Below, piece after piece: positions 16,455 to 24,756 of a stretch of DNA of 64,000 bases (position 1 is its first letter; each line of letters starts with the position of its first letter). The notes beneath the pieces are model-generated. The model saw nothing but the letters and a program-made list of their open reading frames with translations, had not been told where the DNA came from and did not search any database. Origin of the DNA: Sporosarcina jiandibaonis (GTDB taxonomy: Bacteria > Bacillota > Bacilli > Bacillales_A > Planococcaceae); assembly GCF_013184495.1 (NCBI RefSeq), contig NZ_JAAOIY010000002.1:372001-436000 (forward strand), read 5' to 3'. A program made the translations under genes and the position numbers.

Positions 16455-17297
16455 TTAACCAACCTTCCTCTCTTTTCGATCAACTGAACTAAGTTTCACT
16501 TCATCTCTTTGATCGACTGATCTTAGTTTCACTTCATCTTGTTTATAAACCACAAAATAGAATAAACCGACTATAATAGCTCCACCAACCAAATTTCCAA
16601 AAAAGACAGGAATGATATTTGGCAAGAATGTATTCCATGATAATTCCCCTGCAAAAATAGCCGCTGGAATCACGAACATATTGGCAACAACGTGCTGAAA
16701 TCCTATTAATACAAATGTCATAACAGGGAACCAAATGGCTAAGATTTTCCCGAAAAAGTCTTTTGCCCCATAACATAGCCAAACGGCCATGCCAACAAGC
16801 CAGTTACAGCCAATTCCAGAGACAAACGCGACCCAAAAAGTATCATTAATTTTTGACTCTGCTGTAAGAACCGTTTTTTCTAAAAAGGCACCTTCTGTTA
16901 AACCAACAAAATGCCCAAAGAAATAAGCAATAAACAATGCACCTAGAAAATTAAAGAAAGTGATAAGAAGCAAGTTACGCACTAACTGTGAAAGCTTTAC
17001 CTTTTTAGCGAAATAAGCGATGCTAACTGCCATCATATTGCCTGTCAGCAACTCTCCTCCGCCAAGTAAAATTAGGACTAACCCTACAGGGAAAACAGCA
17101 GCCCCAATAAGTGTCACTAGTCCTCCCCATTCATTCGGCATTGTACCCGTTACACGGATACAAGCAAGATAACCTAGAGCAATAAATGCTCCTCCCAAAA
17201 AACCTAATAAGGCAACTGCAGTATTTGAAATGTTTGCCTTCTCAGTCCCCTTTTGAATGGCGATATCTGCAATTTCCTTTGGATTATAGTAGTTCAT
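16455..17297 (-). CDS. Formate/nitrite transporter family channel
   Basis: A 280-residue FNT-family pentameric channel with six hydrophobic segments. It carries conserved family features: the GGGELLTGNMM segment near residue 80 and GFQHVVANMF near residue 200. It moves formate, nitrite or a related small anion across the membrane; which one cannot be told. It starts MNYYNPKEIADIA behind a GGAGAGG site. The cytoplasmic tail contains an imperfect 11-residue duplication (DEVKLRSVDQR / DEVKLSSVDRK) encoded by a 33-nt tandem repeat. A Rex-like operator overlaps its promoter region, implying induction at low oxygen or high NADH. Confidence 0.92.
   Translation of the reverse strand: MNYYNPKEIADIAIQKGTEKANISNTAVALLGFLGGAFIALGYLACIRVTGTMPNEWGGLVTLIGAAVFPVGLVLILLGGGELLTGNMMAVSIAYFAKKVKLSQLVRNLLLITFFNFLGALFIAYFFGHFVGLTEGAFLEKTVLTAESKINDTFWVAFVSGIGCNWLVGMAVWLCYGAKDFFGKILAIWFPVMTFVLIGFQHVVANMFVIPAAIFAGELSWNTFLPNIIPVFFGNLVGGAIIVGLFYFVVYKQDEVKLRSVDQRDEVKLSSVDRKERKVG
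16473..16538 (-). repeat. 33-nt tandem duplication in the FNT gene
   Basis: GTTTCACTTCATC occurs at 16493 and 16526, start to start 33 nt, with similar sequence upstream of each. The frame is preserved, so an 11-residue unit of the C-terminal tail is doubled. Confidence 0.75.
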
Positions 17298-17325
17298 TTA
17301 AACCTCTCCTAGGAACTATTCGTTA

Positions 17326-17343
17326 TTGTGAAAGATATCACAT
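17326..17343 (-). promoter_or_regulatory. Rex-like (or Fnr-like) operator upstream of the FNT gene
   Basis: TTGTGAAAGATATCACAT is close to the Rex consensus TTGTGAA-N4-TTCACAA and also contains TGTGA-N6-TCACA, the Fnr/Crp form. Its centre lies only about 37 nt from the start codon, so a repressor overlapping the promoter (Rex) fits better than a -41.5 activator. In B. subtilis Rex is reported to control the FNT gene ywcJ. Confidence 0.65.
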
Positions 17344-17344
17344 A

Positions 17345-17779
17345 AAGAATAAGAATACAATGGACAAAATATGAAGATTTCGACCTGAGACAAATCAATC
17401 ATTTCGAAGAAAATTAATCGGTTTTATTGATTATTTCTTTAATTATGGGATGGATTTTTGTTGGAAGACTAATTCTATTGATAGCTTTGTTTACGAAGCA
17501 GTAAGAGGAACATTGGGGTAAGAACACTTACGGAACTAACGCTACTCGAGGAGCAAGAGTTGATGATGAATTTACTGCTTAGAAAGAAGAAATATTAAGA
17601 TTGCTAGACTTAACGATCAAAGCTGTCAGCACTAACTAACATGCATTGTTACGCCTTTTGCTAATTTATTAGTCAAGAGGCTTTTCAGCTTCTGCTAATT
17701 GTTCACGAAATTGTAACTCCTAAAACGGACAATTTTGGCTATGCTAGAAGGATAACTATGCAATTTGGAGTGATGACAC
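17345..17779. other. Gap with possible decayed coding fragments
   Basis: About 435 nt with no intact gene. On the plus strand around 17455-17640, translations broken by stops and a frame change read like a degraded protein end (for example VYEAVRGTLG, then GKNTYGTNATRGARVDD, then KEEILRLLDLTIKAVS). On the minus strand near 17681-17728 a short stop-bounded piece reads ELQFREQLAEAEKPLD. Neither can be assigned to a family. This may be a remnant of deleted genes between the FNT gene and the lipoprotein gene. Confidence 0.3.
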
Positions 17780-18280
17780 TTGAAGAAAACATTACTATTG
17801 ATTTTCCTAGCGATAGTTCTCGTTCTATCAGCTTGTGGAAAAAATACAAATACAACACATGAAAAGCACGATTTGGCAGTCGGCGAGCAGCATCAGCTTC
17901 CCAATGGTGATCTACAAGAAGTGACCGCTTCAACTGATATTTTGCCGTCGTTTCTTGATGATAAACCCGAAGGTATGAGACTCGTTTATCAAGTCGCCGC
18001 TACCGCCACCGATATCATCGAGTGGATGCCGTGCTACTGCGGCTGCGGTGAAAGCGCGAATCACGGAAGCAATATGAACTGTTTCATTGATGAAATCCGT
18101 GAAGATGGTTCAGTCGTGTGGGACGATCACAGCACGCGTTGTCAAGTATGCCTGGATACCGCGGTAGATTCAGTCATGATGACCCAAGAAGGCAAGTCGC
18201 TCAAAGAAATTCGCACGATTATTGATGAAACCTACAAAGAAGGCTACGCGGAACCAACAGACACGCCAATGCCGTCATAA
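17780..18280 (+). CDS. PCYCGC-motif lipoprotein
   Basis: A 166-residue exported lipoprotein of the PCYCGC-motif family (PF13798). The lipobox VLSACG puts the lipidated cysteine at about residue 19. The name-giving motif PCYCGCGESANHGSN lies near residue 77, and a second cysteine pair (CQVCLDTA) near 119, suggesting metal or heme binding or thiol chemistry outside the cell. Translation starts at TTG behind GGAG (17767-17770). Family function is not established. A terminator follows directly. Confidence 0.88.
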   Translation: MKKTLLLIFLAIVLVLSACGKNTNTTHEKHDLAVGEQHQLPNGDLQEVTASTDILPSFLDDKPEGMRLVYQVAATATDIIEWMPCYCGCGESANHGSNMNCFIDEIREDGSVVWDDHSTRCQVCLDTAVDSVMMTQEGKSLKEIRTIIDETYKEGYAEPTDTPMPS

Positions 18281-18286
18281 TCAAGG

Positions 18287-18320
18287 AACGCAGACACGAA
18301 AAGGTGCCTGCGTTTTTTAA
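18287..18320 (+). terminator. Terminator after the PCYCGC lipoprotein gene
   Basis: ACGCAGACAC pairs with GTGCCTGCGT (one bulge) and is followed by six T. Confidence 0.82.
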
Positions 18321-18357
18321 TTCCAATGATATACTTATCTAAAAAAGGATGATTAGA

Positions 18358-19014
18358 ATGACAGGACTACCTTTTGTAGCATCATGGAGCGGAGGCAAGG
18401 ATTCCGCAATGGCTTATTACCGGGCACTAGAATCTGGGGCTGTTCCGAAAAGAGTATGGACGATGTTTGAAGAGGACCAGGAACGATCGAAATCCCACGC
18501 ACTTCCAATTGAAATAGTCAAAGCGCAAGCAAAGAGTTTAGGCGTTCCGCTAATGATTCGCGGTGCGGATTGGAATGGCTACGAAGAACAGTTTTTAGAT
18601 GCGATGAAAGAATGCAAAGATGCGGGAATTAATCACGGCGTATTCGGCGACATCGATTTAGAAGACCATTTAAAATGGATTCAGGAAACCTGCGCGAAAG
18701 TCAGTATCGAAGCAATTCATCCGTTATGGATGGAGTCACGAACAAAGGTGGTACAAGATTTCGTAGAAGCAGGATTTGAAGCATACATTGTCGTAGTGAA
18801 TACAACAATGATGCCAAGCGAATTTGTCGGAAGGAAATTCACGACCGAACTAATTGATGAATTAGAGGCGCTCGGCATAGATTCTTGCGGTGAAGCCGGT
18901 GAATTTCATACCGTCGTCGTAGACGGGCCGATATTCAGCGAACGCGTGCCCATCGTATTTTCTGATCAACATGAACGTGATGGTTATGTGTTTTTAGATG
19001 TAATGTTGGAATGA
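18358..19014 (+). CDS. Dph6-related ATP pyrophosphatase
   Basis: A 218-residue adenine nucleotide alpha-hydrolase of the diphthine-ammonia ligase (Dph6/MJ0570) family. The PP-loop SWSGGKDSAMAYYRA is at residue 9, and the family hallmark CGEAGEFHTVVVDGPIF lies near residue 180. Eukaryotic Dph6 amidates diphthine on EF2, but bacteria lack that modification, so the bacterial role must differ and is unknown. ATG at 18358 is preferred since AAGGA abuts the alternative at 18349. It lies between two lipoprotein genes that give no functional hint. Confidence 0.85.
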   Translation: MTGLPFVASWSGGKDSAMAYYRALESGAVPKRVWTMFEEDQERSKSHALPIEIVKAQAKSLGVPLMIRGADWNGYEEQFLDAMKECKDAGINHGVFGDIDLEDHLKWIQETCAKVSIEAIHPLWMESRTKVVQDFVEAGFEAYIVVVNTTMMPSEFVGRKFTTELIDELEALGIDSCGEAGEFHTVVVDGPIFSERVPIVFSDQHERDGYVFLDVMLE

Positions 19015-19053
19015 ACAAAAGCTTCTCCTATTTTGAATGAAATGAGGGATTAA

Positions 19054-19599
19054 ATGAAACGACTACTCTTTTTTGCACTGCTTCTAACTTTAGCGCTATC
19101 TGCTTGTTCAAACGACTTGATGATTTCGGAACGTATTTTGACAGAAGAAGAATCGATACTCATAAAGAATTCAGGTGGTGAATGGGCCGACCATTTTGAA
19201 ATCATCGGTCAAATTCCGAAAGGCTATGAACTCTATTTTGCAATTGAGCAATACGAAAACGGCGAGTTTATTCAAAACAATCTCCCACCTAATCCAGTCA
19301 ATTTAGACACTAAAGATCGCGCGGTGAGTTTCGCTGTCATTACAGACAGTGAAAAAGGAAAGGTTCTTTTCGGACACCCAAGTGGCGTGACGACGCAGGA
19401 AATGAAAACGCTTCGAGGGGGTTCATCGAGTGCTAAAACGTTTGAAGGAAAAATCCCGGTCGAAACTGATGAACCCGTCTATTTGGCGTATTGGTACACC
19501 GGTTCCGGGAACATGTTAAAAGGAAGTGACGGTGATTTAGACGATATTAAAAGTAGGGAATTGAGTTATTTATTCAAAGCGGAGCTTAAAAAGAAGTGA
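19054..19599 (+). CDS. Lipoprotein of unknown function
   Basis: A 181-residue protein with a typical lipoprotein signal peptide (MKRLLFFALLLTLALSACS; lipidated cysteine at residue 18). The mature part is beta-rich and polar with no recognised domain. It starts 39 nt after the Dph6-like gene with GAGGGA upstream and ends before a terminator, so it may share that transcript. It should be anchored to the outer face of the membrane. I do not recognise the family. Confidence 0.75.
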   Translation: MKRLLFFALLLTLALSACSNDLMISERILTEEESILIKNSGGEWADHFEIIGQIPKGYELYFAIEQYENGEFIQNNLPPNPVNLDTKDRAVSFAVITDSEKGKVLFGHPSGVTTQEMKTLRGGSSSAKTFEGKIPVETDEPVYLAYWYTGSGNMLKGSDGDLDDIKSRELSYLFKAELKKK

Positions 19600-19637
19600 T
19601 TCGTAAAGTGCTGACAACAATGAAATAAGTGTACAAG

Positions 19638-19666
19638 AAAACCGAGCCCATTCGCTCGGTTTTTGT
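19638..19666 (+). terminator. Terminator before the TetM-like gene
   Basis: ACCGAGC and GCTCGGT form the stem, followed by five T. Confidence 0.85.
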
Positions 19667-19731
19667 GTATTCGTAATTATCCTTATCAAAGCGATGATAT
19701 ACTAAAGAAAAAGTAGCGGGAGTGGGTATGG

Positions 19732-21672
19732 ATGTACAAAATAATCGGAGTACTAGCGCATGTAGATGCCGGAAAAACAACTTTTTCCGAGCAACTACTT
19801 TATCATACAAATAGCATTCAACAAAGAGGCCGCGTTGATCACAAAGATGCATTTCTCGACAGCCATAATATCGAGCGAGACCGTGGCATAACCGTATTTG
19901 CAGATCAAGCTCAATTTACATACAACAATTCTACATACACAATCATCGATACACCGGGACACGTAGACTTCTCGCCGGAGATGGAACGCGCGATACAAGT
20001 GATGGATTACGCAGTCATTATTATTAGCGCTGTAGACGGCGTCGAAGGGCATACCGAAACGGTGTGGCAATTGCTAAGAAAGCTCAAAGTGCCAACCTTT
20101 TTCTTTCTGAATAAAATCGATCGAGAAGGAACGATTGTTGCCGATGTCATTAAAGAGATTCGAGAAAACTTAACGGAGGATGTTTATGACTTCACGGATA
20201 GTTTTGCTAAGGGTGTAATGGAAGAAGATTTAATTGAATTTATTGCAGAACGCGATGAAGACTTATTTGAACATTATATGGAAAAAGGATATGACAAAGA
20301 TCTATGGCTTGAAAAGGCAAAAGAAATGATTCAACATCACCAAATCTTTGCCTGTTCAGCAGGGTCGGCATTGCATGATCGTGGTGTGGCAGAGTTTCTT
20401 GATTTGTTGGATCGATTAACAGAAACATCGTATTCGGACGACGACGATTTCGCTGCACGCGTGTACAAAATTAGGCATGACGAAAATGGAAACCGAATCA
20501 CCTATCTAAAATCAATCAGTGGCTTACTTTCCGTGCGAGACGATGTGGAAATTGGAAAGCATACGGAGAAAATAACGCAAATCAGACTTTATAATGGTCG
20601 TAATTTCGAATCGGTCAATCAAGTGAAAGCCGGTCAACTATTCGCTGTGGCAGGTTTGAAAAATGCCAATGTCGGTGATGGGGTAGGGGGAATAAAGGAG
20701 AAGGCGAGTTTCGAATTAGTGCCAACACTGACATCCAAAGTTGACTATGATTCATCTATCCATCCGAAAGAAATGCTGCATTGTTTCAAACTATTAGATG
20801 CGGAAGACCCTTCGTTACGCGTAGTTTGGGATGAACACTTTAAAGAGATCCACGTTCATGTGATGGGCATTATCCAGCTCGAAGTCCTCGAACAAATTGT
20901 GAAAGAACGCTTTGCTTATAAGGTTTCATTTAGCGATCCAGATATTCTTTACAAAGAGACAATCGAATCAACCGTCATTGGCTATGGTCACTTTGAGCCA
21001 TTAAGGCATTACGCTGAAGTGCATCTTAAAATTGAACCGGCTAAGCGAAATAGCGGCATCGCTTTCGACAACATTTGCCATGCCAATGATCTGTCTATTG
21101 GTAATCAAAACCTGATTCAAAGTCATTTATTTGAACGAAATCATCATGGTTTATTAACAGGATCGACCTTAACTGACGTTAAAATCACATTGCTAACAGG
21201 AAGAGGCCATAATGAACATACATCCGGCGGGGATTTTAGGGAAGCGACGTTTCGCGCCTTGAGACAAGGTTTAGAACAAGCCGAAAACATTTTACTCGAA
21301 CCTTATTATGACTTAAAAATAAAAGTAGATATCGATGTAATGGGTCGTGTTCTTACCGATATCCAAAAAGCGCACGGCACATTCCATTCACCAGAAACAG
21401 TGGGAGACAAAACAATCATAAAAGGTCGGGTGCCCGTCGCCACCTTCATGAATTACAGTCCCATTTTCGCATCCATTACGAATGGAAAAGGGGTATTGTC
21501 ATTGCAATTTGGCGGTTATGATTGTTGCCATAACCCTGAACAAGTAATCGAAGAAATTGGATACGACAAAAATGCTGACCCAGCGTACACATCCTCATCG
21601 ATCTTCTGCGCCAAGGGAAAAGGGTATACTGTCCCGTGGTATGAAGCGAAAGCTGCGATGCATTGTTTGTGA
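19732..21672 (+). CDS. TetM/TetO-like ribosomal-protection-type GTPase
   Basis: A 646-residue EF-G-like translational GTPase in the size range of Tet(M) (639). G1 AHVDAGKTT is at residues 9-17, G3 DTPGH near 72, G4 NKID near 126; EF-G-like domains II-V follow. The switch region has ERDRGITV. Classical Tet(M)/Tet(O) proteins remove tetracycline from the ribosome. This copy is chromosomal, diverges from Tet(M) throughout, and has no mobile-element or leader-attenuator context. It may instead be an intrinsic TetM-like factor of unknown drug specificity. GGGAGTGG precedes the ATG at good spacing. Confidence 0.85.
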   Translation: MYKIIGVLAHVDAGKTTFSEQLLYHTNSIQQRGRVDHKDAFLDSHNIERDRGITVFADQAQFTYNNSTYTIIDTPGHVDFSPEMERAIQVMDYAVIIISAVDGVEGHTETVWQLLRKLKVPTFFFLNKIDREGTIVADVIKEIRENLTEDVYDFTDSFAKGVMEEDLIEFIAERDEDLFEHYMEKGYDKDLWLEKAKEMIQHHQIFACSAGSALHDRGVAEFLDLLDRLTETSYSDDDDFAARVYKIRHDENGNRITYLKSISGLLSVRDDVEIGKHTEKITQIRLYNGRNFESVNQVKAGQLFAVAGLKNANVGDGVGGIKEKASFELVPTLTSKVDYDSSIHPKEMLHCFKLLDAEDPSLRVVWDEHFKEIHVHVMGIIQLEVLEQIVKERFAYKVSFSDPDILYKETIESTVIGYGHFEPLRHYAEVHLKIEPAKRNSGIAFDNICHANDLSIGNQNLIQSHLFERNHHGLLTGSTLTDVKITLLTGRGHNEHTSGGDFREATFRALRQGLEQAENILLEPYYDLKIKVDIDVMGRVLTDIQKAHGTFHSPETVGDKTIIKGRVPVATFMNYSPIFASITNGKGVLSLQFGGYDCCHNPEQVIEEIGYDKNADPAYTSSSIFCAKGKGYTVPWYEAKAAMHCL

Positions 21673-21691
21673 AATGAAAATTTAATTGTTT

Positions 21692-21721
21692 TTGACAAAG
21701 GCAGCTATGCTGTCTTTTTTA
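21692..21721 (+). terminator. Terminator after the TetM-like gene
   Basis: GGCAGC-TAT-GCTGTC stem (one wobble) followed by six T. Confidence 0.7.
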
Positions 21722-21802
21722 TTGATATCTATGAAACTATTGGTGTATATTTCCGTATTGATTAATATAACGCTTAATTAAATATAGTGGAGGTATCATA
21801 AT

Positions 21803-22060
21803 TTGTTTGAACTTAATGTTGAAAAACTTAACGATAATATCATTATTAAATGGCAACTAGCTAAAATAGTAATTCCTATTTCTGAAATTATAGAGGTGAC
21901 AGAAGACGATACATATATTGGTAAAGAAAAGGATGCTATTCGAATAGGGTTTCCTTATGGTACTGTCGATAGAATAGTCATTAAAACGACAACTGAAACT
22001 TATATTTTGTTTACAAGCATCGATGCCATCAAGAAGAAAATATATTCGATTGTTAATTGA
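21803..22060 (+). CDS. SunI/YnzG-like small protein
   Basis: An 85-residue protein starting at TTG behind GTGGAGGT (21787-21794). The sequence resembles the bacterial PH-like domain of the SunI/YnzG family: an N-terminal strand-rich part with KWQLAKIVIPISEIIEV, then IRIGFPYGTVDRIVIKT and TETYILFTS. SunI gives sublancin immunity in B. subtilis, but no bacteriocin gene is nearby, so an immunity role here is only a possibility. No transmembrane segment is obvious. The gene stands alone. Confidence 0.65.
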   Translation: MFELNVEKLNDNIIIKWQLAKIVIPISEIIEVTEDDTYIGKEKDAIRIGFPYGTVDRIVIKTTTETYILFTSIDAIKKKIYSIVN

Positions 22061-22123
22061 TAATATTTTCTTGCAGGAATCGATAAATAAAAAAACGAGC
22101 CCATTTGCCCGGTTTTCCTATGT

Positions 22124-22735
22124 TTATTCAGCTTTATATCGATAAATCAAAAATCGTTTATGATTGTCTTTTTCGTATTTCTTAGGCACGCGAATTTCTT
22201 TCACGACTTTAAAAGGGGTGCTTCTTTCAAGAAACCGAATGTATTCTATCGTTGGGTAATAAAGAATAATATCGACTGTGCGCTTTTCTTCTTCAACAGA
22301 AAGCAAAATATTATTCACAACTTTTCTGAAGTTCTCGATTGAAAACGGATTAAAGAAATAAAAACGATTATCTTCAGGCTTTACTTTATAATTCTCGGCC
22401 AATTTATTTTTAAAGCGGATAGATCCCTTTGCGCGTTTTACCCGTTGACGGTAATTCGCTTTATTCTTAAGTGCTTTTTGATGAAGTTCTTCACTCATCT
22501 CAACACCCTTCACCAGAGTCTGGAAGCGGCTATGAATATAAAAGGGAACCCGCCCTTTTCCGCATCCAAAATCGACAACGACATCTGACTTCTTTAAATC
22601 ATACTCGAAGAAAAGTTCATCCAATGCTGAATATGGCGTCGCTTCATAACGGTGATGGTGAGCCGATTTCTTCAAACCACTACGCATACCCGTTGTTTTA
22701 ATACGAAGCAATCGCTCATAATCTTGTACCTTCAC
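22124..22735 (-). CDS. Class I SAM-dependent methyltransferase
   Basis: A roughly 203-residue methyltransferase. The SAM-binding motif VVVDFGCGKGRVPFYIH is near residue 53 and a post-motif GVEMSEELHQKA near 77. A FFNPFS segment near 128 takes the place of the catalytic motif of N-methyltransferases. Substrate unknown. GTG at 22733-22735 is favoured over TTG at 22739-22741, since GAGGG (22743-22749) is too close to the latter. A strong hairpin terminator lies within the 80 nt upstream of the start (22773-22818). Confidence 0.8.
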   Translation of the reverse strand: MKVQDYERLLRIKTTGMRSGLKKSAHHHRYEATPYSALDELFFEYDLKKSDVVVDFGCGKGRVPFYIHSRFQTLVKGVEMSEELHQKALKNKANYRQRVKRAKGSIRFKNKLAENYKVKPEDNRFYFFNPFSIENFRKVVNNILLSVEEEKRTVDIILYYPTIEYIRFLERSTPFKVVKEIRVPKKYEKDNHKRFLIYRYKAE

Positions 22736-22772
22736 TAACAATCCCTCAATTCAATTATTTTAATCCATAAGA

Positions 22773-22818
22773 AAAAGCCCACGTTAGTCATATGACTAAA
22801 CGGACTCGTGTTGACGAA
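22773..22818 (-). terminator. Terminator-like hairpin in the leader of the methyltransferase gene
   Basis: The 16-bp perfect palindrome TTAGTCATATGACTAA (22784-22799), flanked by pairing GTCCG/CGTGGGC, is followed on the minus strand by CTTTTTC. It lies about 40 nt upstream of the start codon, so it either ends an upstream transcript or acts as a leader attenuator. Confidence 0.55.
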
Positions 22819-22905
22819 AATTATTTTGGTTACAGTATGGTGCTCCAAATCAGCTAATCTAGTATACACCATTTCTGGCAAATTAGCACTAGGTTTCCAG
22901 CCATT

Positions 22906-22940
22906 GAAAAACTGCCTACGAAAGTTAATCGTTGGCAGTT
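22906..22940 (-). terminator. Terminator of the MazG-like gene
   Basis: Minus strand AACTGCC ... GGCAGTTTTTC, with a 16-nt loop that can pair further (ACGA/TCGT). Confidence 0.7.
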
Positions 22941-22985
22941 ATATATTTTCTTTCGAAATGAGAATGTAGACGATAGTTGCATACT

Positions 22986-23312
22986 TCAGTCATCTTCTAC
23001 ATCCACAAGAAAAATGCGTTCATCGAATCCGCCGCGTTTCTTTGCTTTATCGAGACGAATTTTCTCGAGTTCTTCAATAGTTATCCCATAAGTGTTCGCG
23101 GCTGCATAAATAAGTTCGAGTAAATCCGCAAGTTCCTCGATCGAATCTTCGTTTGACGTTGCTTCTTCATATTCAGCAAGTTCTTCATGCATCTTTTTAT
23201 TGATCTCAATCAAATAGTCATCTTCTTCAAGAATGCGAGTCGTAAAAAACTTTCCCGACAAGTCGATGATTTCCGGAATGCGATCGCGTACAAGTTTATT
23301 ATAAACCGGCAT
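22986..23312 (-). CDS. MazG-like nucleoside triphosphate pyrophosphohydrolase
   Basis: A 108-residue all-alpha NTP pyrophosphohydrolase. It starts MPVYNKLVRDRIPEII, the characteristic opening of the phosphoribosyl-ATP pyrophosphohydrolase-like house-cleaning family, behind AAAGGAG. Metal-binding acidic helices are seen in EELAEYEEA (about residue 45) and EELADLLELIYAA (about 60). The substrate is probably a non-canonical nucleotide; there is no his operon context. The annotated ORF can be extended upstream, but the extension lacks family similarity and a ribosome binding site. Confidence 0.85.
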   Translation of the reverse strand: MPVYNKLVRDRIPEIIDLSGKFFTTRILEEDDYLIEINKKMHEELAEYEEATSNEDSIEELADLLELIYAAANTYGITIEELEKIRLDKAKKRGGFDERIFLVDVEDD

Positions 23313-23472
23313 ACCCACAACTCCTTTATGAATGAACAGATATCTTCCTACAATAATAGCATGACTTTCTATAAATAGTAGAATTGTCGTACAACACCGT
23401 TTTGTTTCTGCCAATCATAATAACAGTGAAACACTTTTTTTATTTGAAAAAAATGTTGGATTGAACGTCATA

Positions 23473-23511
23473 TCAAAAAAAGCATCCACAGTTGAATGTG
23501 AATGCTTTTCG
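23473..23511 (-). terminator. Terminator of the Methyltransf_32 gene
   Basis: Minus strand AAAAGCATTCACA...TGTGGATGCTTTTTTTG, starting immediately after the stop codon. Confidence 0.85.
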
Positions 23512-24675
23512 TTATGGTAATAAGTCTTTCAGTTCATTCTCCAAGAATGGGGTTGCACTTAATAAGTTTCGAAACTCTTTATAGGTATTGAATTCATCAT
23601 CTGTCGCTTTACGACCTGTTTGATACGCGCGAATCAAAATGTTTTTCGGCGTATGTTCCATGTCGATAAATTCGAGTAATTGCGCTTCATAGCCGACAAG
23701 CGATAATAGTTCCGCACGGATTGAATCAGTTGCGAGTGCAGAGAAACGCTCTTTAATTAGTCCGTGCTTGAGCATGACGTCGAGCGCTGGCGATTTGATC
23801 TGATTGAACAGCTCGTGTTGGCAGCATGGCACGCTTAATATAACTTTTGCATCCCATTTGACGGCGCGAGCAAGTGCCATATCTGTCGCGACATCGCAAG
23901 CATGCAGCGTGACGACCATGTCCACGGAGGTTTCCTCATTGTACTCATTGATGTCGCCGACAAGAAACTCGAGATTATCGTAGTTAAGGTCTTTTGCAAT
24001 CAAGTTGCATTCCTCAATCACTTCTTTCTTCAAATCGAGCCCCGTCACTTTAATATCCAGCCCTTTTTCAATGCGTAGATAATGATAGAGCGCAAATGTT
24101 AAATACGATTTTCCCGAACCAAAGTCGAGAATGCGGATGGTCCGATCCGTTGGTAAATGGGCTAGGCTGTCATCGATGAATTCGACGAACCGGTTAATCT
24201 GCCTGAATTTATCATGATGCTGATTCCGCACTTTGCCTTCGGGGGTTTGAACGCCAAGTCGTATTAAAAACGGATAGGGCGTATTTTCATCGAGCAAGTA
24301 GTTTTTCTTGCGATTATGCGATAAATCAACAACTTTCTCCGATGCCGTTTTTTCGGTTTTCCATAGCACTTTAAACTTTTTTGAAATTTGGATATGAACT
24401 TTTTCATTCGAAAACTCAAGATGTACTTGGCGAAATCGCTCAAGTAGACCTTTCAATTTATCATGTAAATCGTTGAGTGGAATGTTTTCATGATTTAAGA
24501 TCCGTTCGTATTGAAATTCAAATTGGATGTGCAATTCGTCGCGTAGCTTCACCGGCTTGAGCCGAACACGCTTTAGCTCATCTGATTTCATGCGCGGCTG
24601 GCTAATCGTCCCGCTAATAAACAATCCGTTTGATAGTTGTTCTGTAAGTGTATTTACTAATTCTTCAAATTGCAT
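23512..24675 (-). CDS. Methyltransf_32-type SAM-dependent methyltransferase
   Basis: A 387-residue protein with an N-terminal domain of about 150 residues and a C-terminal class I methyltransferase domain. The SAM motif ILDFGSGKSYLTFALYHYL is near residue 185, and VTLHACDVATD near 256 and SVPCCQHELF near 280 are hallmarks shared with METTL25/RRNAD1-like proteins (PF13679). The target is unknown; rRNA or protein are both possible. It starts MQFEELVNTLTEQL and has no partner genes in an operon. Confidence 0.82.
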   Translation of the reverse strand: MQFEELVNTLTEQLSNGLFISGTISQPRMKSDELKRVRLKPVKLRDELHIQFEFQYERILNHENIPLNDLHDKLKGLLERFRQVHLEFSNEKVHIQISKKFKVLWKTEKTASEKVVDLSHNRKKNYLLDENTPYPFLIRLGVQTPEGKVRNQHHDKFRQINRFVEFIDDSLAHLPTDRTIRILDFGSGKSYLTFALYHYLRIEKGLDIKVTGLDLKKEVIEECNLIAKDLNYDNLEFLVGDINEYNEETSVDMVVTLHACDVATDMALARAVKWDAKVILSVPCCQHELFNQIKSPALDVMLKHGLIKERFSALATDSIRAELLSLVGYEAQLLEFIDMEHTPKNILIRAYQTGRKATDDEFNTYKEFRNLLSATPFLENELKDLLP

Positions 24676-24756
24676 GGTCAGTCGCTCCTAATGAAACATT
24701 GATATGATCAGTATTCTACACTAATTATCGGGATTTTGATTGTCGAGCGCTTGACG

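Noticed and set aside
21803..22060. Bacteriocin immunity locus (SunI-like)
   Set aside because: No precursor peptide, export or modification gene is found nearby, so the protein is listed without that role.
22084..22120. Terminator after the SunI-like gene
   Set aside because: The arms (ACGAGC / GCCCGGT) pair poorly; it looks like a decayed hairpin at best.
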